64,000 nt of DNA, taken from NCBI GenBank assembly GCA_932521025.1, contig OW051472.1, forward strand, positions 3,472,001 through 3,536,000. Direction: 5' to 3'. The notes beneath the pieces were generated by a model. The model ran no database searches. It was not told where the DNA came from and saw nothing but the letters and a program-made list of their open reading frames with translations. Positions 1 through 18,945 of the stretch are shown here, one piece after another (position 1 is the stretch's first letter; each line of letters opens with the position of its first letter). Origin of the DNA: Oscheius onirici. Its lineage: Eukaryota; Nematoda; Chromadorea; Rhabditida; Rhabditidae. The translations under genes were made by a program, and so were the position numbers.

Positions 1-666
1 CCCAGCCGGGTCGACCTGTTCTTGTGGTCTAGACACTATCCGATACCGGGGAGAGGGTAGCTTGACAAACAGATTTGGATCGGATCTGCTTTTGGTCTTT
101 TGAAGAAATGTTTTGTTGTCATCGGCTTCACCCAACAACCTGCTTTTTATGGTTACTCTCTAATGACTAGGCAGTAGCCAACCCCTTTCTTAGCAACCAG
201 ACTTTAATGAGAGGTCTGATCACACTCTACTGTAGGTAGTCGAGTGGTCAGAAGTATAAGAGGCAGTCGACTGGCTAGTTCAGTGGGCAGAACAGTCTCT
301 CCAAAGAATCATTCCCTCTTATTTTCTAACTCGCTTGTTAGAAGAGAGCGAAACTGTCTGGTAAGTTTCAAATTATTGTAAAAAAAAAACAGCAGTCTTG
401 AGTCAGATCCCTCCAGTTTCTCCTCAAAATAGAAACAAAGGGTCTTTTAACCTTGGTCTCCTAGCAGCCTTCTTCTCGCGTCATTTATGGGTCTTTCCTA
501 CTGCAAAAATGTGTCTTTCGATCTCTCAAATGAACCCAATTTGTACTCTGAACCCTTTCACTCCCAACTTCCTGTCCTCAACATGTATTCCTCATTTCAG
601 GTACAATCACGAGCGTCCATTAGCGTCTGTCTACCAATTCATAAGTACATCATTCTTCCTCACGAC

Positions 667-1976
667 ATGTCTGAAAGTATGTTTCTCTTTCCAGTTCTTT
701 TACGTTAGTTTATTTCAGTCGTTCTAGTAACGGGAGCCAGTGGCTATGTGGCTCTTCATTGTGTGAAAGAGCTTCTCCAGAGAGGCTATAGAGTCAGAGG
801 AACTGTTAGAAGTACCAAGAATCAGAACAAGGTTGGGTCTAGAGGATATTTAAAAAACGGAAAACGTCCAGGTAGCTCCCCTTTTGCGTCTTCCCTTCGC
901 CGAAGAGAGATTGGAGCTTGTTGAAGCAGATCTTCTGGTTCCGGACAACTGGAAAGAGTTGGTTTCTTCTTTTTGATCTAATCACAAACTTTTAAGAGTA
1001 ATCTCCGGATGTGATTACATCCTTCACGTGGCCTCTCCGTGGCCAATTGTGGCCGATGCCTCGACCGTCAAAACAGCCATCGAAGGGACTCTGAATGTTC
1101 TTCGAGCTGCCTCCAAATGTCCCGAAGTGAAGAAAGTTGTTCTGACCAGCAGCTGTGCGGCAATCAATGGTAAGAGAAGAGTGTTGAAAGAGTACAAGAG
1201 TCAATTTCAGATGGTCACAAGAACAGTTCTCGCATCTTTGACGAGACCTGCTGGACAAATCTAGAGAGTCGATCTGTCGAATACTACGCCAGATCCAAGA
1301 CTCTGGCTGAGAAATCTGCCTGGAACTACTGGAAAAGTCTCGGGCCCGATCGTTTCGCCCTCACCGTATTGAACCCGACCTTTGTTACTGGACCAGTCCT
1401 CTCCAGCTGTGAACATGGCAGCGCTACGGTAATTTTCCCAAAGGATTAGAATAATTTTTTTTTCAGATAGTTTCCCGTATGATGGACTGGCGTACGTATC
1501 TCGCTGCCCCGAAAGTCAGTCTGGGTGTAGTTGATGTTCGCGACGTGGCTGTAGCTCATGCCGAATCTCTCAAAAGACCAGAAACTAACGGAGAGAGGAT
1601 CTTGATCACGAGTCAGCCGTCCGTCTGGATGCGGGATTGGACTCGTTGGTTGGGCGAGGAGTTTGCTCCTTTGGGATATTACATTTCTCCGATCCAGTCA
1701 CCCACCTGGGTCTTCAGACTCTATTCGGCGACCAAGATTGATCCCCAGGCCTGCTCTGTCGGTCACAGAGTCGGTCCCCTTCTCCGGTTCGATAACTCTA
1801 AGGTGTTCTGGAAGAATATTCAAAACAGACTCATTTTCCAGAGCATTCGCTTCCTGGACATGAAATACCGCAGTCCGCGCGAGTCTCTGGTCGAAATGGT
1901 CTACAGTATGATGTCAGAAGGAATGGTCAAGTCGACCAAGAAGGCTGTCAGAAAGCTTTCCGAACTCAAATGCTGA
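667..1976 (+). CDS. NAD(P)-dependent reductase, dihydroflavonol 4-reductase-like (extended SDR)
   Basis: Six exons read as 667-676, 719-831, 872-957, 997-1169, 1211-1428 and 1467-1976. The 10-base first exon joins to give a protein beginning MSEIVLVTGASGYVA, which carries the extended-SDR nucleotide-binding motif TGASGYVA right at the N-terminus. The catalytic pair is seen as YYARSK in exon 5, preceded by a TSSCAAIN strand, and NPTFVTGP follows. These match the DFR / cinnamoyl-CoA reductase / 3-beta-HSD-like family, which reduces carbonyls with NADPH in the cytosol. The length, about 370 residues, is normal for the family. The C-terminal 165 residues lack a membrane anchor. The substrate cannot be read from sequence. 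A poly(A) signal AATAAA lies at 2037-2042. No lesion was seen. The family call is firm; the physiological role is unknown. Confidence 0.88.
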
Positions 1977-2155
1977 TTCTCCTTCAATATGGACGAATTA
2001 TTCGAAAATAATAATTTCTGTATTTAATGCTTACCAAATAAAGGTCTACCTCTAATTAGAACCGGGCAGCTGTCCATCAAGCGTGTCCATGGCAACCGAC
2101 TGACCAGCCGAAGCTTGATATTTACTGACCTCTCGTTTATTCCCCCTCTCCGCGA

Positions 2156-4820
2156 ATGAAATTGTATCCTTCAACCAAAACGGGTAATTTGGTCGTCAGA
2201 GGGAGATCTGTCGCAGATCCGAACCTTCGAAGACCATCGACGACTACTATTAGGAGAACTGGGAGCATTGGAAATTTGCCGAAAGCTGTCATCCCTGCTC
2301 AACAGAGGTACTACTTCTTTTTCTTGCATTGTTGTCTCAAGGGAGCGACTTTATATAGTGTTCAAAGCTTTCACGGTGTGCGGTTCAATATTTGCTATGT
2401 TTCGATTGTCTGTGTATTTTAGTGTAACCGTTTCTTTGTTTCTAGACCCATTTATATAAAATCATCGCAGACAGTTTAGTCTAACTGTTAGTGTTTTTTT
2501 ATCAATAGCAATGGGTCTCGAAGCGAATAAAACAGTTACGGTACCGTCCTCAACAAAATTACTGGCGATTTGATGACCAGATCGAGTAAATTTATAGCAT
2601 GGAATTTTGTGGCAGATCTTGAACGTTTGAAATTTCAGTCTGTGGTCTAAAAATTGTAATTTGTTCCCGTCACGATTATTTCAATTATAACTACATGATC
2701 TAATCTCACTGTCAATGTCTCTTCAGGCCAAGTTGTCATTGCGAACCGAACGAGCCGCCCAATGCAAAGGAACAGTACACGAAGAGTCTCGAGCAGCAAG
2801 TTCAGCTACTGGAACTGGAGAACATGTTCCTGAAGAAGGACCAGTCGGAACATCGACCACCAGATCATGGAACCATTCACGCAAGAGGGAACGAGGTCTC
2901 GTTGAATGGGAAGGACTGGTGTCGACTTCCCGACTTTCATCCAAACTTGGAGAAGATTATTCATGACAGGATATCCAGAAGTGATATGGGCAGCACGAGA
3001 CGGACTGTCGAGCAGCCTTTGATGGAGAAGATGAGAGAGAGCAGGATTTCTGGGAGAGATAGTGGAAGATCATCGCAGGTTTTCATTCCGGATGATCGGA
3101 AGGTAGACACGGCGCTTCTTCAACAGCTAGAGGAGAAGAATCAGGTATGCTCTCAATAGTTTCGTAAAACGACGTTTTCAGGAAATTGGAATCTTGTCCG
3201 AACGTCTAATGGAGCAGACAAGGGTTTCGAAGGCTTACGAAGAAAAGATTGGTCAACTGCAGATGCGTCTTCGGGAGGCAGAGTCGGATCTGAGCTCGAG
3301 ATCAGGTAAACTTTTCAAATTATTCTTGAGATAGTGTAAAACCGATGAAGAAAGCTGCGGTAGCTATCAGACAGTTGAAGATTTTCAAAGCTCCGTTTTT
3401 CAGAAGCCGATACTCGAGACAAACGAGCGATGATTGAGGAAATGCTAGAGCTGCAGAGAAGACTGGACAGTCTGACTCCGACGCTGGCCGAAAAAGAAAG
3501 CAGAATATCGAGATTGGAGAACGAGAGAGATACCTTGGTTTCTAAGCTACGATCAGCCAACAATGAAGTGGCTACCTTCAAGGTACAGAGACTAAAGAGA
3601 TAAGACTATCCTCTTTTCAGCTGGAATTGTCGGAAAGCAGACAAGAGGAGAAGCTGCGCAATGAGAGGGAAATCTCAATGAGACAGGAAAGCGAAAGGAT
3701 AAAGGAAATGACAGAGGAGATCAAAGTCAAGTTGGCGGAAAAGACACGGAAGTTGGAAGATGCTATGGTAGGAAAACTGTCAAGAACATTCAATCAAGAT
3801 ATTTAGGTAGAGGTTCAGATGCTCCAGAGACAGCTGAAAGAAGAGCAGTTGAGACGGTCTAACGACAACAGACTCATCCAGCAGGTAAAGGCTAAACTAG
3901 ATTTTATCAATTGCTTCTTCAGATGTCCGAAGAGAACACTCGTCTGATCCAAGAGAACTCGAGAATCACCACAGATGTGGCCAAGATGGAATACGAGTTG
4001 AGTAGATGGAAGGAGGAGAGTTCCAGAAGCCGGAGATCTGGTTTCGATGAGGAACAGATGGTTGAGGTAGTAGGACTTGGATAATGCAAAAGGCTTTTAT
4101 TCAGCTGCGCCTCAATGTCAAGGCACATCAGACGACAATTGGAATACTGGAGGAGAGACTGAAAGCTTCGCAATCGAGGTGTGAGGCTCTGGAGGGAGAA
4201 GTGTGTTGGGAAAAATGTGTAGAACGCAAATATTTTCAGTTGGGAGGCAGGTGGGAAGCCGAGGAGACAATTCAGAATGAAAGGAGTCGTACCCAGAAGG
4301 AACTGGAAGCACTGGAAGCATTGTCCAAGTCACTCTCGAACGAGAACAAAAGTCTTCGAGAAGAGAAAATTCTTCTTGGGGACAAGGTCGATGGATTGAA
4401 GAGAAAGATCAATTCTCGGGACTTCCAAATTAAGAATCTGGAAGAAGAAATGGCTGATATGGAAAAGAAGCATGTGGATGATGTGAAAAGGGCTGACGAA
4501 GGTTCCAGAGCCAATAGTCAAAGGTACCCTCGTTATTTTTGTTTAAACATGTACAATTCAGGGCTCTGGAGCTGGAAGAGCTGTCCAGAAGAATCAGGGA
4601 ATTGTCCGAGTCGCTGCCATCAGAGTCGAGAAGGTCCGCTTCGCAGAGTTCTTCAGTTCAGACGTCAGAACATCGCTTCGATCACAAAGAGCATAGAGAG
4701 CATATTAGGGCAGAGCCTTCTCCCTTTGAACGACTGCCATTTCGCTCAGGACATCCTCCTACAATCCCGGAGGAGCCTGAATTCTCATGCGGAAATATGG
4801 ATCGATTCATGAGAAGTTAA
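2156..4820 (+). CDS. Long coiled-coil protein, function unknown
   Basis: The first exon (2156-2307) encodes a basic, Ser/Thr/Arg-rich head. It joins across a 419 bp intron to 2727-3144, where the frame reads YTKSLEQQVQLLELENMFLKK, a leucine-heptad start of a coiled coil. Seven or so further exons separated by short introns are rich in Glu, Arg, Lys, Gln and Leu with heptad spacing, and the last exon ends at TAA 4818-4820 with a Ser-rich, Pro-containing tail. The total is roughly 700 residues, mostly alpha-helical coiled coil, with no membrane segment, signal peptide or enzymatic motif. This suggests a structural or scaffold protein of the cytoskeleton, centrosome or cilium, but that is inference from composition only. 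Internal splice sites are approximate. I do not recognise the family. Confidence 0.75.
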
Positions 4821-6462
4821 TTCTATTTTTGTCTTTCAAACATTGTTGATAAAGCTTATCTACAGGTCGTAGACTTCAATGCGTTTTTACACCGACACGG
4901 TATGGTTAAACAGAAGCCAAATGGACCCATCTGTTCCGAAAAGAGTTCTAACAACAAGTTAGACTCTATTTCAAAAGCAGTAGTTCCCTACTCCTGTTTC
5001 CTGAGCCAGACCATTCGTGACCTACTAAACTAACTAAACAAGCGATTCACTGTTGACAAGTACCGAGAATCGGAACTCTTTGAAAAGTGCTATCCGAGAA
5101 GGGAAGACAGAAAGTTTTGCAGACCTAATTTAAAGCGGCAATGTTTAAACAAATACTCGCGGAAAATGAATCCTACTTAGGAGGGAAGAAAATTTGGCCA
5201 GACTGTAATAAATTAATCTGGTTTACAGTTCGCATAGTTGGCCTTGCCTTCTCTCGGAACTCTCGACACTTTATAAGCGGCTTGGACCGACTCTCACACC
5301 GAAACTGTTCGCTCGACAAAAGAATTGTCAAGATTTGAAGAGAAAGTCAAGTGAAACCTAACCGTTCGCCTTTTGACTCCCCTTCAACATCCCATTCCTC
5401 CTAAGTGCCCTCTCACATCGCCGGTTTGCTGCCGAGCCTGCTGTACCGGTTTGCTCGAGTGTTTTCTCACTCTGGAAGTCTTATTGGTCTCCAACTGAGA
5501 GAGGTTACCCCAACTACTACTACAGCAGCCGTTCCTTTCTATCCTCTTTCTCTGTAACCAGTCTCAACACAATCCCCACCCCTCTCTCTGCCCATTACAG
5601 CTGCCAGCCGTGACCTCTACAGATCTGGCAGGCAGCCGGTTGATGAAGTCCCTGTCTATTATTATGTCGCCTTTCGCTTTCTAAGGTCATTCAGACACGA
5701 TCACTTTCTTTACTTTTGTTCTCTTGCCTCTTAAGCTGCCATCGAAGGTGCAGATTTTCGGTCCAGCGACAGGTGTCTCTCTCTCTCTGCTTCCCCGATT
5801 GGGCACTTCTCCCTCCTCGTCTTCTCCCATATCGCCTTCGGCAATCGGCTCGCGGAACGGGCCCAAAACAGAGTCCCGATAGCATCTTCGCCGACGTCAA
5901 AAAGACATTCCTTTCCTCACAATAACAGTTCCTCTCTTTGACCCTCCCATAATCGCATCAGATGATTTTTACCCCTTTTCCCAATAGGCCGATTTCCATT
6001 GAGAGTTTTGTCGACAGTTTTGACAAAAAAACTGTCCTTATCTGCGACCAACTGCGTCCTGAACGGGGAAGTTTTACAAACTTGGGTTTATTTGGTCAAA
6101 AAATAGTCTTCGTGTTCAAAATAGAGACGTTCCTGAAGGAAACCCATAACTTGTGATGCTCCTTTGATACCAACCAGTTTTCACTTCTAGTTCGAAATTC
6201 TGAAAATCTATTTCTGTACTAAGAACGAGAGTTAATAGGTTCAAATCATCTGCCTGCCAAAAACAACACTTGATAAATCCTAATTGGGTCTACAAACAAA
6301 AACAACTCGAGAGACCATTAGAGAGGATCTTCCTGTTTGTTCCCGACCACTCAGCCTTGAAACAGTGTCGCAGAAAACAGTTGTCTTCAAAACTGGATCC
6401 TTGTGAACACCCCACACCTGTTTCTTCCCTTTCTTGAGAGATCATTCTTCCCCCTTTTCAGA
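4821..6462 (+). other. Intergenic; no gene seen, contains a dispersed repeat copy
   Basis: About 1.6 kb without a supportable exon. The part 4890-5040 resembles 11130-11290 inside the ABC transporter intron. The stretch 5380-5900 is pyrimidine-rich and probably belongs to the upstream region of the following kinase-like gene. ORFs here lack codon bias and family resemblance. Confidence 0.5.
4890..5040 (+). repeat. Dispersed repeat, copy 1
   Basis: This stretch shares ordered blocks with 11130-11290: AGAAGCCAA, then AAAGAGTT, then CTGAGCCAGAC followed by TTCGTGA and CTACT. Shorter fragments such as the 'ctgagcca' core recur near 18640. It looks like an old, diverged mobile-element fragment; ends are not defined. 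Confidence 0.5.
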
Positions 6463-8001
6463 ATGAGCCTGGTCGAACCGTCGGCCGGCCTTTTCGATAC
6501 TGGCGTGGAGCTGGATGTGGTGGAGAGAGGACTTCGTCGAGCTCTGGGAACCACGAAGCGCTGTGGACAAAACAAGACGATCACGAGAATTGGCGAGAAC
6601 CAGGGATTCTTCTCCCGGGTTGGTCTCTTGCAGTGCAATTGGCCAGAAGGGACAAATCTGCCGTACCACGTTGTGGTGAAGGTAAGCCGGGATAAATGGA
6701 TCCGAAAGATCCAATTGGGTTCAGATTACCACGCTCTTGAACACGATTGCCATGAACCAGAGAGGCGGAAAGAGGGAGATTGCCAAAAAGGATAAACAAA
6801 CTTGGAATAGCAAGGCAGCGAAGCTGAGAAGGGTATAGTTATTTTTATGTAACGTATTCATTGTCTATCTAGTGGCACAACAACGAGATTCTCTTTTACG
6901 ACGCCATCCAGAAGATCTCAAGTCTTGACATTCTCCCGCGGATGTACTGTGGGAGAAAGTTCGACGAGGAGAATCAGGACATCGGCTTCGTCTGTATGGA
7001 ATACGCTGAGAGCTGTCACATCAAACACATCTATGAGAATTTGGGAGCGAAAGAGGTCGAACAGGCTCTGGTCGCTCTGGCTGAGATTCAAGCCGTAATG
7101 GACAAAGTTCCCGAGAAACAGAGAGAAGTTTTCACTGTCTCAGCCTATGAGGAACTGTATGCCGATATACTCAGTCCAGATGTGAGTTTTTTCTTTTGAA
7201 TTAAAACTTTTTAGGTTCTTTCCTTCCGTCTTTCCGAGCTGGAATCTATCGACTCTTCCCTTTCCGGTCTCATCTCACAAATAGACGTCGAGGGAACCAA
7301 ATTGCCTTCTGTAAAACTCGCTAGGAAAATACACGAAGATCTAGGTAGAAACTTTTTGATCTATTTAGAAAAACGCTTCAGGAATGGACATAATCTTTGT
7401 AAACGGAGACATGTACAGTCCGAACTTGCTCTGGAAGACGGATGAGAATGGTGAGGCTCAGTTGCACAAAATGATTGACTGGCAGGTAGGAGAACTCTAA
7501 TTCCGAGTTCATTTTTCAGTTCTGCCACTATGGCTGTCCGGCTGAAGACATTGTTCGCTTCCTGATCAGTTCCACCTCGACTGAAGACCGACGAGCCAAT
7601 TGGGAGAAATGGCTCGGACTGTACCATAAGGAGCTGAAGAGTAGGATGGAAGTTGCTCCCTTTTCGCTGGTTCAGGTCTGTTTGTGAGACTCTACTTTGA
7701 GGCTATCTAACGGATCAGGGAAGGACTGTCTTTGACAGCGAAAAGTACACTATTGGTAAACATTCGGAACGGGGGAACTAAGCAGATATCATCCGATCTC
7801 TATTTTCAGCTAACTGCCGCCTATCGTCAACTCTTCACCCTGGCCGCATTGGCCTTCCTCGGAACGGTGCCCGAAGTCTATAGAGCAGCTTCTCAAAATT
7901 GTCCGGAAGACGAAGGAAAGAAGCGGCAGCAGACAATGGCTGCGAAAGTACGGGGCATCCTGGAAGATATTCTTGACTACGATAACAGGAAGTGTGGTTA
8001 G
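6463..8001 (+). CDS. CHK kinase-like protein (EcKinase/DUF1679-type aminoglycoside-phosphotransferase fold)
   Basis: The start at 6463 lies two bases after a strong acceptor (CCCCTTTTCAG, ending at 6461) with no upstream coding exon, so the mRNA is probably trans-spliced. Exon 1 ends at 6681 and exon 2 starts at 6725; at least four more follow, ending at TAG 7999-8001. Seen motifs: TRIGENQGFFSRV (glycine-loop-like), LPYHVVVK (the beta-3 lysine), FVNGDMYSPNLLWK at about 7400-7430 and KMIDWQ at about 7470. These are the Brenner-like catalytic and metal-binding motifs of the CHK family, expanded in nematodes and insects, where some insect members phosphorylate ecdysteroids. The usual HGD is NGD here; the catalytic Asp is kept. 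The length of about 400 residues is usual. The substrate is unknown. Confidence 0.85.
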
Positions 8002-8766
8002 ACTGTGTGTGAGAAGAAAGGAACTTTTTGCTTGTACATAATGATCACACGAGTAATAAAATAGTTTTTGCTTTTTCGTTATCTCGCCCAAAGAATAGCT
8101 ATAGCCTGTTCGGCAGCGAAGTTTTGGAGGGTTACTACAGTTATTGGACCCACAACACGCATGCAAACGTAGGATACTCAGCCAACTACACAGTCGAAAC
8201 TGCGAAAATTCATGTTGACCCAATTGGCCACCTCAAGATTTTAGAGAACTGTCTGGAGTACGATTTCATTTGTCGGGAGTCTCATACTCACAGTCGGTCT
8301 TGTTGAACAAACTGGAGCCAATCTATCCGTATATCACTCTTAGAGGTTCTTCTAAGACTAGCATACACTTCCACAAACGAAATGACTCGAACTAGCAAGG
8401 TAAAGGGAAGAGATAAGTTTTTCACCTACAAGAAGTTGAACTTCATGGACAAAGGAGAGACTTAACCACTTTTTCCGTGTCTCTGTCTCTTCCAATCAGC
8501 CCTTATCAATAATCGATAGTAGCCCAAAGGTACCACACATTCATTAGAAGCTGTTTACCCGACCTCTCGGTCTTCATCTTCTCCCTCGTGACCTTATCGT
8601 GTTATCTGTCTCGAGTCTCCCACCTCGTCGACCTTTCATTAGCATAGAGACCAAGAAAGAGAGAAAACTGTCCAACAGACTGTTATCATCTTTTATCTCT
8701 GATAATTCTTTCGTCTACGGCTCCCACTCAGTTTTTTCGCAGTTTATGCGGCAAAAGTGAGTCCGT
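8002..8766 (+). other. Intergenic; upstream region of the ABC transporter
   Basis: No exon with family resemblance or good codon bias was seen in these 765 bp. The last 200 bp are pyrimidine-rich and are presumably the promoter and 5' leader of the ABC transporter gene. Confidence 0.5.
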
Positions 8767-14961
<6,195 letters not shown>

Positions 14962-15190
14962 TACTCTCCATCTTCTTGCATCTCTTAGAGCTTATCCTCT
15001 TCACGTGTTCCTACTGGGTATTTAGTCTGTTGAATTGTTTCTGTTTGTCTAGAGAGAATAAATTTGCAACATACTTTATTAAGGCAATCTGTGAGGATAA
15101 AGCTGTCGAAAAAGTGTCAATTTAGAGAAAGACCTGTTACTTTTAGAACTGAGATACGTGTGATTATGTTTGAGTAGGAAGGCAGTTCGT

Positions 15191-17343
15191 CTAGAGGGGA
15201 CGGTACGGAGTCAAGGGTCCCAGATTGCTCAGGACGAAGAGGACGGCGATGGTGAAGGCCAGTCCCAGAACGATACCTGAAAGATTCGTTCATTTCAATT
15301 ACTTGATAAAACAAACCGAGGATGAGGAAGAATCCGGCCATCATTCCGGCGATACGCTGCTTGGAGACGTCGACGGAGCGAGGAGCATACATCATTCCCA
15401 ATCCGCTAAGGTATCCGGAACTGATGCTCATGAGAATGGCCATGAAGATGTAGAGATAGGGGTTCCCGAACAGGACGGGCCAGGTGCGACCATAGACGCG
15501 GCAGTTGCAGAAGAAGAAGAACGGAATAAAGATGATTCGAGCGTAGACCGGGATCCAGAGCTTCTCAGCTGGTAGCTGGAACTTTCCAGCCAAGATGGAT
15601 CCGACGAAAGCGAAGACGTTGAACAGGAGGAAGCAAGTGATGCTAGCGAAGAGATCAGCCGAGATAGGGAAATTGTACTTCTCTCCATACCCATTGGGAC
15701 TGACCTCGACCATGAGGCCGGGGAAGCAGGTCAAAGTGACGAAGAAGACCAAGAAGACGTTGAGGAACATGCGCCAGCCTTGCTTGAATGTGTCGATGTA
15801 GTCCTGCTTGGTAACCTTGGTCTCGATATGATCCGACTTGGCAGCTCTGGCTCCCTGTTCCTTGAAGTAGATGTAGTAGGGCAGCTTGCGAAGAGTGAAC
15901 AGGGAGATGAAGCAGATGATGAGACACAGGAGAGCCATGCTGAAATACAGAAGGGCAGCGGCACGAACATCGGGCATCACTGAAAAGATTGACTCTCTGG
16001 TGAGATTTCGACTCACCACTGAAGGCGAAGATGTTGACCAGGGCGACGAAAGTTCCGCAGAGATTGTTGCCGATGATGATGGCGTTCGTATATTTGAAGG
16101 GCAAGTCGGCAGCCATTCCGAAAACACTGTTCTGGTAGATTCCATTGGCACTGTTCAGGATGGCAATGGTCACCAGCGTGAGGACGGTGAAGGCGATTCT
16201 CCCTGTAAGCTCATTCAGTCTCTTCCAAGAAAATGTCATGTCCGGTCGAGCTTTGATCAAACTCCATCAAAGTTCCTGTCAATTGGCCACAAAACGGATA
16301 TATTTGTCGCCTCTTTTTGTAAACACTAGCAGGTGTGAAGAGGCTTTGCACCTCGGGTATACATTCGACCACTTATCAACTGTGCCGTAGACTGCAAACA
16401 CACACAAGCAGAGGACGTCCGAGATAAGAACAACTGATTGATGACCAAAAACAGACGGCTACCCTTTTTGCTATCGATTAGAGAGAAGGACTTACAGCTC
16501 CACGTGTCGACGTAGATGAAGCTCATCGTGAAGACAATCATCATTCCGACGATCGAGAGAGCGGTACAGATGCGCTTGGTCAAGTCTCCCCTATTGAATT
16601 TGAAATGAAAAGTAAAACAAGTGACTATTACTTGACTGTGATGAAGACATTGATGAGGTTCAGAAGGAGATTGGGAATCTGGGAGGCGAGACTCATGTAA
16701 CTGAGGAAGTTCTCAGAGAGAGGAGTGGCGATCAGATCGCCAGTAGCGTTCTTATCCATGATCTTGTAGTTCGTGTAGTACTGAAATTTGTTTTTAGATT
16801 GGCTCTTGGTTCTGAGAGTGATATTTCGCACCTGTACGTATGTCTTCTCAGGTTTTAGCTTTCTCCCAATTGTGCCGACATTCATCACGCGTAAAACGTT
16901 AGCTTTAACTTTTGATCGCTTAAACGATGTCCATTGTTGCCAGACTCTTGATTCATTGCAACCTGGACACATCGGTCTTGTCTCACGCAAGAACAAATGC
17001 CAGCTGACCCCGACAGACTGAATCACCTCTTTCCCAGGACCTTTACCCTCAAAGAAAGCCCAACAAAAGAGTACCTTGGGAGCAATGTTGATGAACATGT
17101 TCCATGGCATGAGAGTTCCGATTCCGTGAAGCAGAATGATCAGGTAGACGAAATGATGACGGTCGAGAGGAATCTTCGTCTCTCCAAGCATCGGATCAAA
17201 CTCGGCAGTCTTCTCAATCTCGGCAGTTTCCTCATCTGTTAAAGGAGACCAATTGAAAAGGAAAAGAACTGTAACCAACCCTTACGAGTGAAGCGAACTT
17301 TGGCCTCTTCGTGCTCCGGAAGAGGAGCAGTTTCAGAAGTCAT
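15191..17343 (-). CDS. Equilibrative nucleoside transporter (ENT/SLC29 family)
   Basis: Translation starts at 17343 and ends with TAG at 15193-15191. A short acidic N-terminus leads into HFVYLIILLHGIGTLMPWNM, the first membrane helix with the GIGTLMPWNMF signature of ENT proteins. Later exons read SLASQIPNLLLNLINVF (16640-16700), NSANGIYQNSVFGMAADLP (16080-16170), a long cytoplasmic loop after helix 6 and then five further helices, with the family-typical GYLSGLGMMYAPR (15360-15420). About 11 membrane segments and 430-450 residues fit the family. ENTs carry nucleosides and nucleobases by facilitated diffusion. Two introns (about 16210-16495 and 16790-17070) are several times longer than their neighbours. 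The gene converges on the ABC transporter, and a minus-strand AATAAA lies at 15080-15075. Confidence 0.92.
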
Positions 17344-18945
17344 TACTGAAATTAGTTTGATTAGATTTGGGAGAGAGTGAGGGCAAAACGGGGTTCGGGA
17401 TCAAAAGTGGGGAAGAACTGTCCAGAGGCTCCGCCCATCTCGGGCCACGCGTCGCCTTCAGGTTTCGTCCGAGGCAAGGAAAAAAGTAAGCGAGCAGATG
17501 GCTTCGAGACAAAGAACCTTTTGCAGGCGATCTGTCCTGGACAGAGTCGAGGAATTCGGGGAGAGAGGCTCGTACGGAGTCGTACCGGATGACTAAACTA
17601 TCCACTCGGTTTCAGTCTAAGGGTTTAAGAGATGTTATTTTGGGCTGGCTGTACGGCTCGTAGTCATAAGCGGGGACAGAGACGAATAGTGTCAGAATGA
17701 GGGAGTGATAGACTTGACTCATTATCGAAATCGATGAAATAAACATTTGATTCAGTATTTCAGACTCTTTTTTAAGGGAGTTCAGGAAGATCGTAAACTC
17801 AGTTCAATTCGTCTGAAAACTTTTCTGCTGCTCTTTCTGTCAGTACTCGATCGAGAGCCACAGATTCCCATCAAGAATTTCCTAATGACAAACTAACATC
17901 AAAAGCGGTAAGAGCTTATAGCTGCAGTCAGAAACTGTTAAATCAAATAAAACATATATAAAACAATCGAAAAGAAACTGTTAGGGGAGGAACGAGGGTA
18001 TACGAATTCGCCGTAAACAAGACTCACATGGCCACTATGTTTTCCTAGAAGCCGGATAACATAAACAACTGAATATCGATTTCCCAAAAGCTCTGACCAG
18101 CCAGAACGCAAAGAAAACAGAGTCAAGATAAAATCCAAGTTCGAAAAGATGGCCGTCGCGGAGTAAATGGAGACGTAGATTGATGACGAGAGGAGAGGCG
18201 CGAAACGGGTCAAAGGTCTCCGATTTCAAATATGTAAGTAGAAGGGGAGAAGGTGATAAAACAAGACCGTAAGTCATCCTGAGTGACGTATAAAAGAGAG
18301 CCCGACAGGCCACATGGGAAAATCAATTTATGGCGAGGCCAATACAGACCGAGGGGGATAGATTGATCAACAGCTGCCTCTCGATTGCATATTGATTGTA
18401 CAGAGAGAGAGGGCAAAAACAATCATGGTCAGGGCTGCGCCAAAGAGGATTGACTACAAATTACGGATGTAATCAATCGGCTCATGGAGTCGGGGACGGG
18501 GAATGGGGGACAGGTGACCGTTGCACTTTTACTGGACTGGGTTTGCACTTTGGCAAAGGATACTTTAAGACTTACGAAATGAAGTCCATTGGTGGCAGGA
18601 ATAAAGCTTGGAAAATACCATGGTGCTACAATTTCCTTGTTTCTGAGCCAAGACTTGGCAGAACTTCAATTACCTATGTTGTTTATTTCGTCTTCGGAAC
18701 AACAATAAGCGTTGAGCAAACTTGTAAGGACTTAAAATAGAAACGTGGAAATTTGTGAAAACAAATCAGCAACTTCGCCAATTTGAAAGCCCGCCTTGCA
18801 AATTCGAAGCACCTGCGCGGATTTCAAATATTCTGGAGTTTCAATCGCCACTTCTTTTATTTGTGATACATAACATTTCTTTTTTTTTTGCTAAAACAAT
18901 GTCTTTTCTATGCTAATAATGTTCACAAAATGCTTGTTTTCAGAA
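17344..18945 (+). other. Intergenic; no gene seen
   Basis: About 1.6 kb between the divergent ENT and SAYSvFN genes. It holds only short ORFs without recognisable domains. It is likely to contain the upstream regions of both genes. A short fragment of the dispersed 'ctgagcca' repeat lies near 18640. Confidence 0.45.

Noticed and set aside
15117-15801. Overlapping ORFs on the plus strand over the ENT gene (for example 15225-15575)
   Set aside because: They are antisense shadows of a clearly conserved ENT reading frame and show no family resemblance.
16788-17070. Extra coding exon in the ENT gene
   Set aside because: Frames in this stretch lack membrane segments, and the flanking exons join cleanly with splice consensus when it is removed.
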